Shown one piece after another: positions 8,132-17,935 of a stretch of 64,000 nt of DNA (within the stretch, counting starts at the first letter, position 1; each line of letters opens with the position of its first letter). This stretch comes from Comamonas sp. SCN 67-35 (GTDB lineage: Bacteria > Pseudomonadota > Gammaproteobacteria > Burkholderiales > Burkholderiaceae_C): NCBI GenBank assembly GCA_001725255.1, contig MEFV01000008.1, positions 62,001 through 126,000 of the forward strand, written 5' to 3'. The notes under the pieces were generated by a model, which was not told the DNA's origin, searched no databases, and saw only the letters and a program-made list of their open reading frames with translations. The position numbers were made by a program, and so were the translations under genes.

Positions 8132-11100
8132 CTACACCTTTTCAATGTTGACGAGGAAGGCCTTGAACTCCGGCGTCTGCGAATTGGCGTCGCCCACGAA
8201 CGGCGTCAACGCATTGGCCAGGTAGCCATTCTTCGTCTGTCCCTTGAAGCCCCAGTGGAACGGTATGCCCACAAGGTGCACCTGCTTGCCGTCCACGTTG
8301 AACGGCTTGATGCGCTTGGTGACCACGGCCTTGGTGATGATCGACGCGCGGATGCTGCTGATCTTCACCTTGTCGCCCTTCTTGATACCCTTCTCCTTGG
8401 CCAGCTCCTCGCTGATCTCGACGAAGGCCTCGGGCTGCATGATGGCGTTCAGGCGCGCATGCTTGGTCCAGGTGTGAAAGTGCTCGGTCAGGCGATAGGT
8501 GGTCGCGGTGTAGGGAAACTCCTCCTTCTTGCCAAAGGCATCCATGTCGCTCTTGAACACCCGGGCGGCCGGATTGCTGATCGCCTTGGGGTTGTCCGGG
8601 TGCAGCGGGTTCACGCCGATCGGGGTTTCGAACGGTTCGTAGTGCTCGGGGAAGGGACCGTCCGCCATGCCGATCGCGTGCAGCCGCGCCACGCCCTCGG
8701 GGTTCATGATGAACGAGCCCATGCCGATCTCCGGCTTGGCCGAGGGCAGCATGTCGGGCACGTCCGCGCCGGTCCAGGTCTTGCCGTTCCAGTACTCGTA
8801 CTTCTTGTTCGGCGCCCAGGGCTTGCCGTCCTTGTCGGCGCTGGCGCGGTTGTAGAGGATGCGCCGGTTGGCCGGCCAGGAGAAGCCGAAGCTCTGGTAC
8901 ACGCCCCAGCCCGTGGGATCCTCCAGGCTGCGGCGCGCCGTCAGGTTGCCCGCCTCCGACCAGGCGCCCGCGTACAGCCAGTTGCCGCAGGCGGTGGAGC
9001 CGTCGTCGCGCAGCATGGCGAAGCCCGGCACCTGCTGGCCCGCCTTCACGAGCACCGCGGGCGGCGCGGAAGGGTTGGCCGGGTCGGGCGGCGCATGCAC
9101 GTCGCCGATCGCGCGTCCGCTGATCTCCTTGAGCAGTTCGCTGGACGTGGGCTCCTCGGGGATGACGTAGGGCCAGTCCAGGTTGAGGATGGGATCGGGG
9201 AAGGCGCCGCCGTCCTTGGCGTACATCGCCCGCAGCCTGACGAACAGCTGCGCCATGATCTCCGAATCGACCTTGGCCTCGCCGGGCGGCTCGACGGCGG
9301 CTTCCTTCCAGATCGCGACGCGGCTGGAATTGGTGAAGCTGCCCTGCTCCTCGGCAAAACAGGCGGTCGGCAGGCGGAAGACCTCGGTCTGGATGGACTC
9401 GGGCTTGACGTCGTTGAACTCGCCGAAGTTCTGCCAGAACTCGCCGGTCTCCGATTCGAGCGGATCGATCATCACGAGGTACTTCAACTTCATGAGCGCC
9501 GCCGACAGCTTGTTCTTGTTGGCGACGGTGGCCAGCGGGTTGAAGCCCTGCGAGATGAAACCGCCCACCTTGCCCTGGTGCATCAGCTCGAAGATGTGCA
9601 TCACGTCAAAGCCGCCGGGGAACTTGGGCATCCAGTCGTAGCAGAAGTCGTTTTCCTTGGTTGCGGCCTTGCCGTAGTAGGACTTCATCAGGCTCACGTA
9701 GAAGCGCGAGAAGTTGCTCCAGTAGTTGAACTGGTTGGGCCGCATGGCCTTGGGCGTGAGCCGCTTGATGTAGCCCTCGAACGTGGTGTCGGCGTCCATG
9801 GGCGCGCCCAGGTAGCCCGAGAGCACCTCGGCGTAGGCGTTCATGTCGGTCACACCCTGCACGTTGGAGTGCCCGCGCAGCGCGTTCACGCCGCCGCCCG
9901 GCCGCCCCATGTTCCCGAGCAGCAGCTGGATCATCGCCATGGTGCGGATGTTCTGGCTGCCCACGGTGTGCTGCGTCCAGCCCAGCGCATACAGGATGGT
10001 GCTGGTCTTGTCGGGCGCGGACATCTCGCCCAGCATCTCGCAGATCTTCAGGAACTTGTCCTGCGGCGTGCCGCAGATGCGCGAGACCATCTCGGGCGTG
10101 TAGCGGCTGTAGTGCTTCTTGAGCTGCTGGTAGACGCACAGCGGATCCTGCATCGTCTCGTCGACCTTGACGTAGCCGTCCTCGCCCAGCTGGTAGCCCC
10201 AGGTGGACTTGTCGTACTTGCGCGTGGCCTCGTCGTAGCCGCTGAAGATGCCGTTTTCCAGCTTGAAGCCGGGCTTGAGCAGGAAGGTGGCGTCGGTGTT
10301 GAACTTGACGTAGTCGTGGTGGATCTTGTCGTTCGTGAGCAGCCAGTTGATGACGCCGCCCAGGAAGGCGATGTCGGTGCCGTTGCGGATCGGTGCATAG
10401 AAGTCCGCGACCGCGGACGTGCGGTTGAAGCGCGGGTCCACCGAGATCAGCCGGGCCTTGCGCTTCTGCATGGCCTCCACCACCCATTTGAAGCCAACCG
10501 GGTGGGCTTCGGCGGCATTGCCGCCCATCACAAGAATCAGATCGGCATTTTTGATGTCGGTCCATGAATTGGTCATCGCTCCGCGACCGAATGTCGGGCC
10601 CAGACTGGTCACCGTCGGTGCGTGTCAGACGCGTGCTTGTGTATCGATTCCCACCATGCCAAGGGCGCGCGCGACCTTGACGGACAGATAGCTCGATTCG
10701 TTGCTCGAGGAACTGCAGATCAGAAACCCCGTGGAGAGCCAGCGGTTGACCGTGGCGCCCGCATCGTTCTTCGTCTGGAAGTTCGCATCGCGGTCCGCCT
10801 TCATGTGCTTGGCGATGCGCGTGAGCGCGTCATCCCAGGAAATGCGCTTCCATTCCTTGGTGCCGGGTTCGCGCACCTCGGGGAACTTGACGCGGGCCGG
10901 GGAGTTGATCATGTCCATCACACCCGCGCCCTTGGGGCACAGCGAGCCGCGGCTCACCGGGTTGCTCGGGTCGCCCTCGACGTGGATGACCTTGCGCGTG
11001 GCGTTTTTCGCCTTGTCGCCCAGCGTGTAGATCAGCATGCCGCAACTCACCGAGCAGTACGGGCAGGTACTGCGGGTGACCGTGGCGGCCGTGAGTTTGT

Positions 11101-11212
11101 AAGCGCGTGTCTCGGCCAGCGCAGCGGTGGGCGAAAAACCCAGGGCCACCATGCTGGAACCGATCAGTCCCGCGGCGCTGACGCGGAAGAACTGTCTTCG
11201 GTGCATGTCCAT
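8132..11212 (-). CDS. fdoG: Formate dehydrogenase-N/O major subunit, selenocysteine-containing
   Basis: A 1026-residue molybdopterin subunit, reconstructed by reading the in-frame TGA at 10627-10625 as selenocysteine 196, the position used in E. coli FdnG. The flanking residues are ARV-U-HAPTV, then [13 protein letters not shown], as in FdoG/FdnG. The ATG at 11212 is chosen because AAAGGAGAG precedes it by 6 bases; an upstream in-frame start at 11287 would bury the signal. The N-terminus has a Tat motif (RRQFF, residues 5-9). The [4Fe-4S] ligands are C50, C53, C57 and C92. The mature enzyme oxidises formate to CO2 in the periplasm. A plain gene finder would split this into 220- and 826-residue pieces. 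Confidence 0.97.
10583..10627 (-). promoter_or_regulatory. Selenocysteine UGA codon and downstream SECIS region in fdoG
   Basis: The TGA at 10627-10625 is followed by CACGCACCGACGGTGACC, then AGTCT. In E. coli fdnG, as I recall it, the AGUCU loop motif also begins 18 bases after the UGA. Flanking bases can form a short stem (CC/GG) around that loop, and the downstream CGACATTCGGTCG is also partly self-complementary. This is the expected SelB-binding SECIS, though the stem pairing was judged only by eye. Confidence 0.75.
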
Positions 11213-11291
11213 CGGAAACTCTCCTTTCGGCAGTGGAGAAAACCATGCTCCGACGGACGCCAGAAACCCTTCCATCGGAAGATGCAAAGCC

Positions 11292-11335
11292 AGTCTAGGG
11301 TTTAAAACAATGCTGTCACCTCAGGTAAACCCTAG
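11292..11335 (-). promoter_or_regulatory. fdoGHI promoter with flanking perfect inverted repeat
   Basis: On the minus strand GTGACA (11319-11314) and TAGACT (11297-11292) are separated by 16 bases and look like sigma-70 -35 and -10 elements. A perfect 10-bp inverted repeat, CTAGGGTTTA at 11295-11304 and TAAACCCTAG at 11326-11335, has its arms 31 bp apart centre to centre. One arm overlaps the -10 and the other lies just upstream of the -35. This is the arrangement of a two-site operator on one DNA face. The regulator is unknown. Confidence 0.55.
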
Positions 11336-11376
11336 GGAAAGTCGCCGATGCGCCTCGCGCAATCCCGTGCCGAACC

Positions 11377-12144
11377 TCAGTCGCGCAGACGCTGTCCATC
11401 GACGAAGACATGCAGGCTGCGCTCGGGCATCCGCATCCATGGCTCGTTGCGCGTGAGCGGCGCCGTGGCGATCACGGCCACGCGGTCCGTCGGCGTGGTG
11501 CAGGTGGAAAAGTCCAGGCTCAGGTCCTCGTCGCTCAACTGCGCCACGGCGAACGGGTGCTGGCGCTCGATGCAGTGCAGCTGCGTGCTCGCATGCGCCC
11601 ACAGCGCCTGGCCGTTGGAGAGCAGGAAGTTGAAGCTGCCGTGCGGTGCGATGTGCGCGGCCAGTTCGCGCAGCGTGAGCGTGAGTTCGCGCACGCTGGG
11701 CGCGCCCGCGTGCGACTTGGCGAGCTCCTGCATGATCCAGCAGAAGACGTGTTCGCTGTCGGTGCTGCCCACGGGATGAAAGCTCGCGTGCAGGCGCGGG
11801 CGGAAGTCCTTCAGATCGCCGTTGTGCGCGAACACCCAGTACTGCCCCCAGAGCTCGCGCACGAAGGGGTGGCAGTTCTCCAGCCGCACCTCGCCCTGCG
11901 TGGCCTTGCGGATGTGGGCGATGACGTTGCGGCTCTTGATCGGGTAGCGGCGAATCAGCTCGGCCACGGGTGAATCGACCGCGCGCTCGTGGTCGACGAA
12001 GTGGCGCAGCCCCTTGCCCTCGAAGAACGCGATGCCCCAGCCATCGACGTGATCGGCCGTGTGCCCCGCGCGCTCGGCGAAGCCGGTGAAGCTGAAGGTC
12101 ACGTCGGTGGGGGTGTTGGCGTTCATGCCCAGAAGCTGACACAT
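11377..12144 (-). CDS. Class II glutamine amidotransferase (YafJ family)
   Basis: A 255-residue Ntn-type amidotransferase domain protein. The ATG at 12144 is chosen because it exposes Cys2 (MCQLLGMN), the N-terminal nucleophile after Met removal; an upstream in-frame start would abolish the mechanism. Other family marks are WGIAFF near residue 36, HIRKATQG near 76, FAHNGDL near 104 and STDSEHVF near 126. YafJ-like proteins are single-domain glutamine hydrolases of unclear acceptor. The gene lies upstream of fdoG on the same strand with a 164-base gap that contains the fdo promoter, so it is likely a separate unit. Confidence 0.88.
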   Translation of the reverse strand: MCQLLGMNANTPTDVTFSFTGFAERAGHTADHVDGWGIAFFEGKGLRHFVDHERAVDSPVAELIRRYPIKSRNVIAHIRKATQGEVRLENCHPFVRELWGQYWVFAHNGDLKDFRPRLHASFHPVGSTDSEHVFCWIMQELAKSHAGAPSVRELTLTLRELAAHIAPHGSFNFLLSNGQALWAHASTQLHCIERQHPFAVAQLSDEDLSLDFSTCTTPTDRVAVIATAPLTRNEPWMRMPERSLHVFVDGQRLRD

Positions 12145-12319
12145 GGGTAAATTATCGGGGTTACCAGCAAGGTTACACACGGCATCGAAGGCAAAACCGG
12201 AGAATCCCGTTGCCGCGCCCGGGGCATGCACCGCAAAAACCGGAGCGCGCATCGTGTAAGCTTGCAGTAAGACGTCATACCATTTGCGCGCCGGGGAGGC
12301 GCACCCAGGAGCCATCAAG

Positions 12320-13894
12320 ATGCAGATAGGAGTGCCCGCCGAGACACTGGCCGACGAAAAACGCGTGGCCACCGTGCCCGACGTCGTCGAGAAGATCATC
12401 AAGCTCGGCTTCCGTGTCGCCATCGAATCGGGCGCGGGCGACGCGGCCCATTTCAGCGATGACGCCTATCGCGCCGCGGGCGCCGAGGTGCTGCCCGACG
12501 CGGCCACGCTCTGGGCCCGGTCGGACATCGTGCTCAAAGTGCGCCCGCCGAGCAGCGAGGAAGTGGCGCTGATGCCGGAAGGCCGCACGCTGATCGGCTT
12601 CATCTGGCCGGCGCAGAACCCGGCACTGATGGAACAGCTGGCCGCCAAGAAGGCCACGGTGCTGGCGATCGACTGCCTGCCGCGCACGCTGAGCCGGGCG
12701 CAGAAGATGGATGCGCTCACGTCCACGGCGGGCGTCTCGGGCTACCGCGCCGTGATCGAGGCGGCCAACGCCTTCGGGCGTTTTTTCAACGGCCAGATCA
12801 CGGCGGCGGGCAAGGTGCCACCGGCCAAGGTGTTCATTGCCGGCGCGGGCGTGGCGGGGCTGGCGGCCATCGGCACGGCGGCCAACCTGGGCGCCATCGT
12901 GCGCGCCAACGACACGCGCGCCGAGGTGGCCGACCAGGTCAAGTCGCTGGGCGGCGAGTTCGTCAAGGTCGACTATGAGGAAGAGGGCTCGGGCGGCGGC
13001 GGCTACGCCAAGGTGATGAGCGAGGGTTTCCAGGCCGCGCAGCGCCAGATGTACGCCGAACAGGCCAGGGACGCGGACATCATCATCACCACCGCGCTGA
13101 TTCCCGGCAAGCCGGCTCCCAAGCTCATCACCGCCGAGATGGTGCAGAGCATGAAGCCCGGCAGCGTGATCGTGGACATGGCGGGCGAGCAGGGCGGCAA
13201 CTGCGAGCTCACCGTGCCCGGCGAGGCCGTGGTGCGCCACGGCGTCACCATCATCGGCTACACCGATCTCGCCTCGCGCCTGGCGCGGCAGTCGTCCACG
13301 CTGTACGCCACCAACCTGCTGCGCCTGCTCGAAGAGCTGTGCAAGGCCAAGGACGGCGTGGCGCTGGTCAACATGGAAGACGACGCCATCCGGGGGCTCA
13401 CGGTCATCAAGGAGGGCGAAGTCACCTGGCCGGCGCCGCCGCTGAAGGCAGCGCCCAAACCGGCGCCCAAGGCCGCGGCCGCGCCGGTGGCGGAGAAGAA
13501 ATCGGCGCACGGCCCGGGCGCGCCGATGTCGGGCAAGGCGCTGACCATCGTCTTCGCCGTGCTCGCCGTGCTGTTCTGGGCCATCGGCGCCTACGCACCC
13601 GCCGCCTTCCTCGGCCACTTCACGGTGTTCGTGCTGGCCTGCTTCATCGGCTACATGGTGGTGTGGAACGTCACGCCCGCACTGCACACGCCGCTGATGA
13701 GCGTGACCAACGCCATTTCCAGCATCATCGCCATTGGCGCGCTGATCCAGATCGCACCGCCCGGCGCGGGCACCGACGGACGGCCCGACACGCTCATCCT
13801 CTGGCTCGCGTTCGCGGCGCTGGTGCTTACGGGCGTCAACATGTTCGGCGGCTTCGCCGTCACGCGCCGCATGCTGGCGATGTTCCGCAAGTAA
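12320..13894 (+). CDS. pntA: NAD(P) transhydrogenase subunit alpha
   Basis: A 524-residue subunit of the proton-translocating transhydrogenase, which moves hydride between NADH and NADP+ coupled to proton flow. The NAD-binding domain I has GAGVAG at residues 175-180 and the RRNDTR-like segment [10 protein letters not shown] near 197. A low-complexity Ala/Pro/Lys linker near 385-405 joins it to three to four membrane helices at the C-terminus, as in the full-length E. coli-type PntA (510 residues). The ATG at 12320 gives MQIGVPAE, the usual family start. pntB follows after 47 bases. Confidence 0.96.
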   Translation: MQIGVPAETLADEKRVATVPDVVEKIIKLGFRVAIESGAGDAAHFSDDAYRAAGAEVLPDAATLWARSDIVLKVRPPSSEEVALMPEGRTLIGFIWPAQNPALMEQLAAKKATVLAIDCLPRTLSRAQKMDALTSTAGVSGYRAVIEAANAFGRFFNGQITAAGKVPPAKVFIAGAGVAGLAAIGTAANLGAIVRANDTRAEVADQVKSLGGEFVKVDYEEEGSGGGGYAKVMSEGFQAAQRQMYAEQARDADIIITTALIPGKPAPKLITAEMVQSMKPGSVIVDMAGEQGGNCELTVPGEAVVRHGVTIIGYTDLASRLARQSSTLYATNLLRLLEELCKAKDGVALVNMEDDAIRGLTVIKEGEVTWPAPPLKAAPKPAPKAAAAPVAEKKSAHGPGAPMSGKALTIVFAVLAVLFWAIGAYAPAAFLGHFTVFVLACFIGYMVVWNVTPALHTPLMSVTNAISSIIAIGALIQIAPPGAGTDGRPDTLILWLAFAALVLTGVNMFGGFAVTRRMLAMFRK

Positions 13895-13941
13895 ACCCCC
13901 GCCGCCCCAACCAGAACCAGAACCCGAGGAAGAGAACAACC

Positions 13942-15357
13942 ATGTCCGCAAGTCTCGTGACGGTGGCCTATCTGGGCGCCGCCATTCTGTTCGTCCTGAG
14001 CCTGGGAGGGCTCTCCAACCCCGAAACCTCACGCCGCGGCAATCTGCTGGGCATGATAGGCATGGCGATCGCCGTGCTGGCCACGGTGTTCGGCCCGCGC
14101 GTGCACATCTCGGGCCTGGGCTGGATCGTGCTCGCGCTGGTGATCGGCGGCGGCATCGGGCTGTGGGCTGCGCGCATCGTCAAGATGACGCAGATGCCCG
14201 AGCTGATCGCGCTCATGCACAGCCTGGTGGGCCTGGCCGCTTGCGTGGTGGGTTTCGCGAGCTACGTGGATACGTCCATCCGGTTCGAAGGCTCGGAGAA
14301 GATCATCCACGAGGTGGAGATCTACCTCGGCATCCTGATCGGCGCCTATACCTTCTCGGGCTCGCTCATCGCCTTCGGCAAGCTCTCGGGCAAGATCGGC
14401 GGCAAGCCGCTGCTGCTGCCGGCGCGCCACTGGATCAACCTGGTGGCGCTGCTGGTGGTGCTCTGGCTGGGCAGCCGCTTCCTGGCCGCGCCCGACGTGC
14501 AGGCCGGCATGACGCCGCTGCTCATCATGACGGTGATCGCCGTGCTGCTGGGCGTGCACATGATCATGGCCATCGGCGGCGCGGACATGCCGGTGGTGAT
14601 TTCCATGCTCAACAGCTACTCGGGCTGGGCGGCGGCGGCCACGGGCTTCATGCTCAGCAACGATCTGCTGATCGTCACCGGCGCGCTCGTCGGCTCCTCG
14701 GGCGCGATCCTCTCCTACATCATGTGCAACGCGATGAACCGCAACTTCATCAGCGTGATCGCGGGCGGTTTCGGCTCCGGCGGCGGCGCGGCGGCGGCCA
14801 GGCAAGGCGACGCGGCCGAACCGCAGGGCGAGGTCACGCCCATCAGCGCCGGCGAGACGGCCGAGCTGCTGCGCGAAGCCAAGCAGGTGATCATCGTGCC
14901 GGGCTACGGCATGGCGGTGGCGCAGGCGCAGCACACGGTGTACGAGATCACGCAGACGCTGCGCGAGAAGGGCATCCAGGTGCGCTTTGCCATCCACCCC
15001 GTCGCCGGTCGCATGCCCGGCCACATGAACGTGCTGCTGGCCGAGGCCAAGGTGCCCTACGACATCGTGATGGAAATGGACGAGGTCAACGACGACTTCC
15101 CGGACACCGACGTGGCCATCGTCATCGGCGCCAACGACATCGTCAACCCCAGCGCGGCCGAAGACCCGAGCAGCCCGATCGCCGGCATGCCGGTACTCGA
15201 GGTCTGGAAGGCCAGGACCTCCATCGTGATGAAGCGCTCCATGGCTTCGGGCTATGCCGGGGTGGACAACCCGCTGTTCTACAAGGAGAACAACCGCATG
15301 CTGTTCGGCGACGCCAAGAAGATGCTGGAGGAAGTGCTGGCCGCGCTCAAGGCATGA
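13942..15357 (+). CDS. pntB: NAD(P) transhydrogenase subunit beta
   Basis: A 471-residue inner-membrane subunit. About nine membrane helices fill residues 1-275 (proton channel, domain II). The NADP(H)-binding domain III begins near 300 with [12 protein letters not shown] at 319-330. It ends with the family segment [15 protein letters not shown] Gly/Ala linker joins the two parts. It is preceded by AGGAAGAG and starts 47 bases after pntA, so the two subunits are clearly one operon. Confidence 0.97.
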   Translation: MSASLVTVAYLGAAILFVLSLGGLSNPETSRRGNLLGMIGMAIAVLATVFGPRVHISGLGWIVLALVIGGGIGLWAARIVKMTQMPELIALMHSLVGLAACVVGFASYVDTSIRFEGSEKIIHEVEIYLGILIGAYTFSGSLIAFGKLSGKIGGKPLLLPARHWINLVALLVVLWLGSRFLAAPDVQAGMTPLLIMTVIAVLLGVHMIMAIGGADMPVVISMLNSYSGWAAAATGFMLSNDLLIVTGALVGSSGAILSYIMCNAMNRNFISVIAGGFGSGGGAAAARQGDAAEPQGEVTPISAGETAELLREAKQVIIVPGYGMAVAQAQHTVYEITQTLREKGIQVRFAIHPVAGRMPGHMNVLLAEAKVPYDIVMEMDEVNDDFPDTDVAIVIGANDIVNPSAAEDPSSPIAGMPVLEVWKARTSIVMKRSMASGYAGVDNPLFYKENNRMLFGDAKKMLEEVLAALKA

Positions 15358-15424
15358 AACCCCTGCCAGGGGCGGCACCTCCCATTTTTCGGCCCTCCGG
15401 CAAGGGCGCATAATTCAAAAAAGC

Positions 15425-15443
15425 ACGACCGTTCGTTTTATAA
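15425..15443. promoter_or_regulatory. TetR-type palindrome and -10-like box upstream of fadD
   Basis: ACGACCGTTCGT (15425-15436) is a near-perfect palindrome (one mismatched pair) immediately followed by TTTATAAATC, which contains a TATAAA -10-like hexamer. The element sits 64 bases before the fadD ATG. TetR-family repressors of fatty-acid degradation often bind such sites, but no regulator gene is present here. Confidence 0.35.
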
Positions 15444-15506
15444 ATCGCTGTAACCCGCTTCGATTTCATACCAGATCACCCAACCAGCATTGCAGGAGAC
15501 TTGATA

Positions 15507-17170
15507 ATGACCGACCGCCCATGGCTTGCCGCCTATCCGCAAGGCGTCCCCGCGGACATCGACCCATCGCAGTACCAGTCGCTGGTACAGCTGATGGAAG
15601 AGGCGTTCACCAAATACGCCAACCGCACCGCCTACACCTTCATGGGCAAGGACACCACCTTCGCCCGGGCGGACGCGCAAAGCCGCCAGATGGCCGCCTA
15701 TCTGCAGAGCCTGGGGCTGGCGCGCGGCGCGCGCGTGGCGCTGATGATGCCCAACATCCCGCAGTACCCGGTGGCCATGGCCGCCGTGCTGCGCGCGGGC
15801 TACGTGGTGGTGAATGTGAACCCGCTCTACACCCCGCGCGAGCTCGAGCACCAGCTCAAGGACTCGGGGGCGCAGGCCATCATCATCCTGGAGAACTTCG
15901 CGACCACGCTGCAGGCGTGCCTGGCGCGCACGCCCATCAAGCACATCGTGCTGTGCGCCATGGGCGACCGGCTGGGCTTTCTCAAGGGCACGATCGTCAA
16001 TTACGCGGTGCGCAACGTTTCGAGCTGCCCGGCGCCGTGCGCTTCAACGACGCGCTGGACAAGGGCGCGGGCATGAAGCTCGCCAAACCCGACATCAAAC
16101 CCGACGACATCGCGCTGCTGCAATACACGGGCGGCACCACGGGCGTGTCCAAGGGCGCGGTGCTGCTGCATCGCAACGTGATCGCCAACGTGCTGCAGTC
16201 CGAGGCATGGAACGAGCCCGTGATGAGCCAGGTGCCCCAGGGCGAGCAACAGACCTCGGTCTGCGCGCTGCCGCTCTATCACATCTTCGCATTCACGGTG
16301 AACATGATGCTGTCCATGCGCACGGGCGGCAGGACCATCCTGATCCCGAACCCGCGCGATCTGGCCGCCACGCTCAAGGAGCTCTCCAGGCACACCTTCC
16401 ACAGCTTTCCGGCCGTGAACACGCTGTTCAACGGCCTCGCGCACCACCCCGATTTCGACACCGTCAACTGGAAGAACCTCAAGGTGTCCGTGGGCGGGGG
16501 CATGGCGGTGCAGGCCGCCGTGGCCCAGCTCTGGCTGGAGAAGACCGGCTGCCCGATCTGCGAGGGCTACGGCCTGTCGGAAACCAGCCCGTCGGCCACC
16601 TGCAACCCGGTCACGGTCAAGGAGTTTTCCGGCACCATCGGCGTGCCGCTGCCCAGCACCTGGCTGCGCATCCTGGACAACGACGGCAACGACATTTCCA
16701 CCAGCGGCGAGCCCGGCGAGATCGCGATCAAGGGCCCGCAGGTCATGGCCGGCTACTGGCAGCGCCCCGATGAAACCGCCAAGGTCATGACGGCCGACGG
16801 CTACTTCAAGACCGGCGACATCGGCACCATGGACGCGCGCGGCTACTTCAAGATCGTGGACCGCAAGAAGGACATGATCTTGGTGAGCGGCTTCAACGTC
16901 TATCCCAACGAGGTGGAGGGCGTGGTTGCGCAGATGCCGGGCGTGCTCGAATGCGCCGTGGTGGGCGTGCCCGACGAGAAGACCGGCGAGGCGGTCAAGC
17001 TCGTGATCGTGCGCAGCGACCCCAGCCTCACCGAGGAGAAGGTGCGCGAGTATTGCCACCAGTACCTCACGGGCTACAAGCGCCCCAAGTACGTGGAATT
17101 CAGCACCGCCGACCTGCCCAAGTCCGCCGTGGGCAAGATCCTGCGGCGCGAACTGCGCGAAACGGCCTGA
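15507..17170 (+). pseudogene. fadD: Long-chain-fatty-acid-CoA ligase, frame broken near residue 170
   Basis: An acyl-CoA synthetase that activates fatty acids with ATP and CoA for beta-oxidation. The 5' part (from ATG 15507, preceded by AGGAGA) reads in frame to about 16019, ending NYAVRNV. The homologous reading then resumes one frame over with FELPGAVRFNDAL and continues to 17170. The second part holds the AMP-binding loop YTGGTTGVSKGA, GYGLSETSP and the C-terminal KTGD and SGFNVYPNE motifs. Compared with relatives, about six residues (KKxxPx-like) are missing at the join, consistent with a deletion of about 19 bases. Sequencing or assembly error is equally possible; all catalytic motifs are otherwise intact. 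Confidence 0.85.
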
Positions 17171-17179
17171 GTGCGGGGG

Positions 17180-17932
17180 ATGGTCACGGCCATCCTCAGC
17201 GCCCTGCCCGAGGAGCAGGGCGGCCTGGCCGCCGCGCTCCAGGACCACGCCACCAGCGACTGCGCGGGGCGCACGTTTCACACCGGCACGCTGCACGGGC
17301 AGCGCGTGGTGCTGGCGCTCTCGGGCATAGGCAAGGTGGCGGCGGCCATCACCGCCACGCTGCTCATCGAACGCTTTGGCGCGCGGCGCCTGATCTTCAC
17401 CGGCGTGGCCGGTGGCTTGGGTGAGGGCGTGCGCGTGGGCGACGTGGTGGTGGCCCGCCACACGCTGCAGCACGACATGGACGCCTCGCCCATCTTCCCG
17501 CGCTGGGAACTGCCGCTGCGCGGCACGGCGCTGCTGGCGTGCGATGCGCCGCTCAGCGCTTTGCTTTTGAGAGCTGCCAGCGCAGGTGTGGCATGGTCAA
17601 ATGCCGATTCTGTTCTTGAAAATCACGCACCCGCCCGCATCCATCACGGCCTGATCGTGAGCGGCGACCGCTTCGTGAGCACGGCCCGGGAATCGGCCCT
17701 GCTGCGCACCGGACTGCTGGCGGCCGGCCACGACGCGCTGGCGGTGGAAATGGAAGGCGCGGCCGTCGCCCAGGCCTGCAGCGACTACGGCGTGCCCTGT
17801 GCCATCCTGCGCACCATTTCAGACCGCGCCGACGACAGCGCGCATGTGGATTTCAGCCGCTTCGTGCGCGACGTGGCCAGCGGCTACGCCGAGCGCATCG
17901 TGCAGGCGCTGCTGCCCAGCCTTCCCCGTTGA
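17180..17932 (+). CDS. mtnN: 5'-methylthioadenosine/S-adenosylhomocysteine nucleosidase
   Basis: A 250-residue nucleoside phosphorylase-fold enzyme that cleaves adenine from methylthioadenosine and S-adenosylhomocysteine. Visible marks are LSALPEE at residues 5-11, SGIGKVAAA near 45, FTGVAGGL near 75, SGDRFV near 160, VEMEGAAVAQ near 190 with the catalytic glutamate pair, and ISDRADDSA near 215. The ATG at 17180 is preferred; a GTG at 17171, abutting the fadD stop, is possible. Residues about 125-155 form an insertion that coincides with a repeat-like DNA stretch (17562-17630), unusual inside a coding gene. Confidence 0.92.
   Translation: MVTAILSALPEEQGGLAAALQDHATSDCAGRTFHTGTLHGQRVVLALSGIGKVAAAITATLLIERFGARRLIFTGVAGGLGEGVRVGDVVVARHTLQHDMDASPIFPRWELPLRGTALLACDAPLSALLLRAASAGVAWSNADSVLENHAPARIHHGLIVSGDRFVSTARESALLRTGLLAAGHDALAVEMEGAAVAQACSDYGVPCAILRTISDRADDSAHVDFSRFVRDVASGYAERIVQALLPSLPR
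17562..17630 (+). repeat. Interspersed repeat-like segment inside mtnN (copy 3)
   Basis: The stretch TTTTGAGAGCTGCCAGCGC, then a middle part and ATGCCGATTCTGTTCTTGAAA matches the outer parts of the repeat at 23653-23706 (read on minus: TAGCTG, AACGC, GGCTGATT, CTTGAAA). It encodes roughly ALLLRAASAG through SVLEN in MtnN, giving a short insertion relative to compact family members. The central palindrome is lost. Confidence 0.4.
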
Positions 17933-17935
17933 GCT

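Noticed and set aside
8078..10567. 829-residue open frame on the plus strand
   Set aside because: It lies antisense to fdoG and is a high-GC mirror frame; fdoG matches its family along the full length.
10612..10640. fdoG as two separate genes or a pseudogene broken by a stop
   Set aside because: The TGA is at the known Sec position with matching context, and the Sec machinery is next door.
12275..14032. 585-residue minus-strand frame opposite pntA
   Set aside because: Antisense shadow of pntA; His/Arg/Gly-rich without motifs.
15359..15376. Terminator after pntB
   Set aside because: CCCCTG/CAGGGG is very short and lacks a following T run at the right place.
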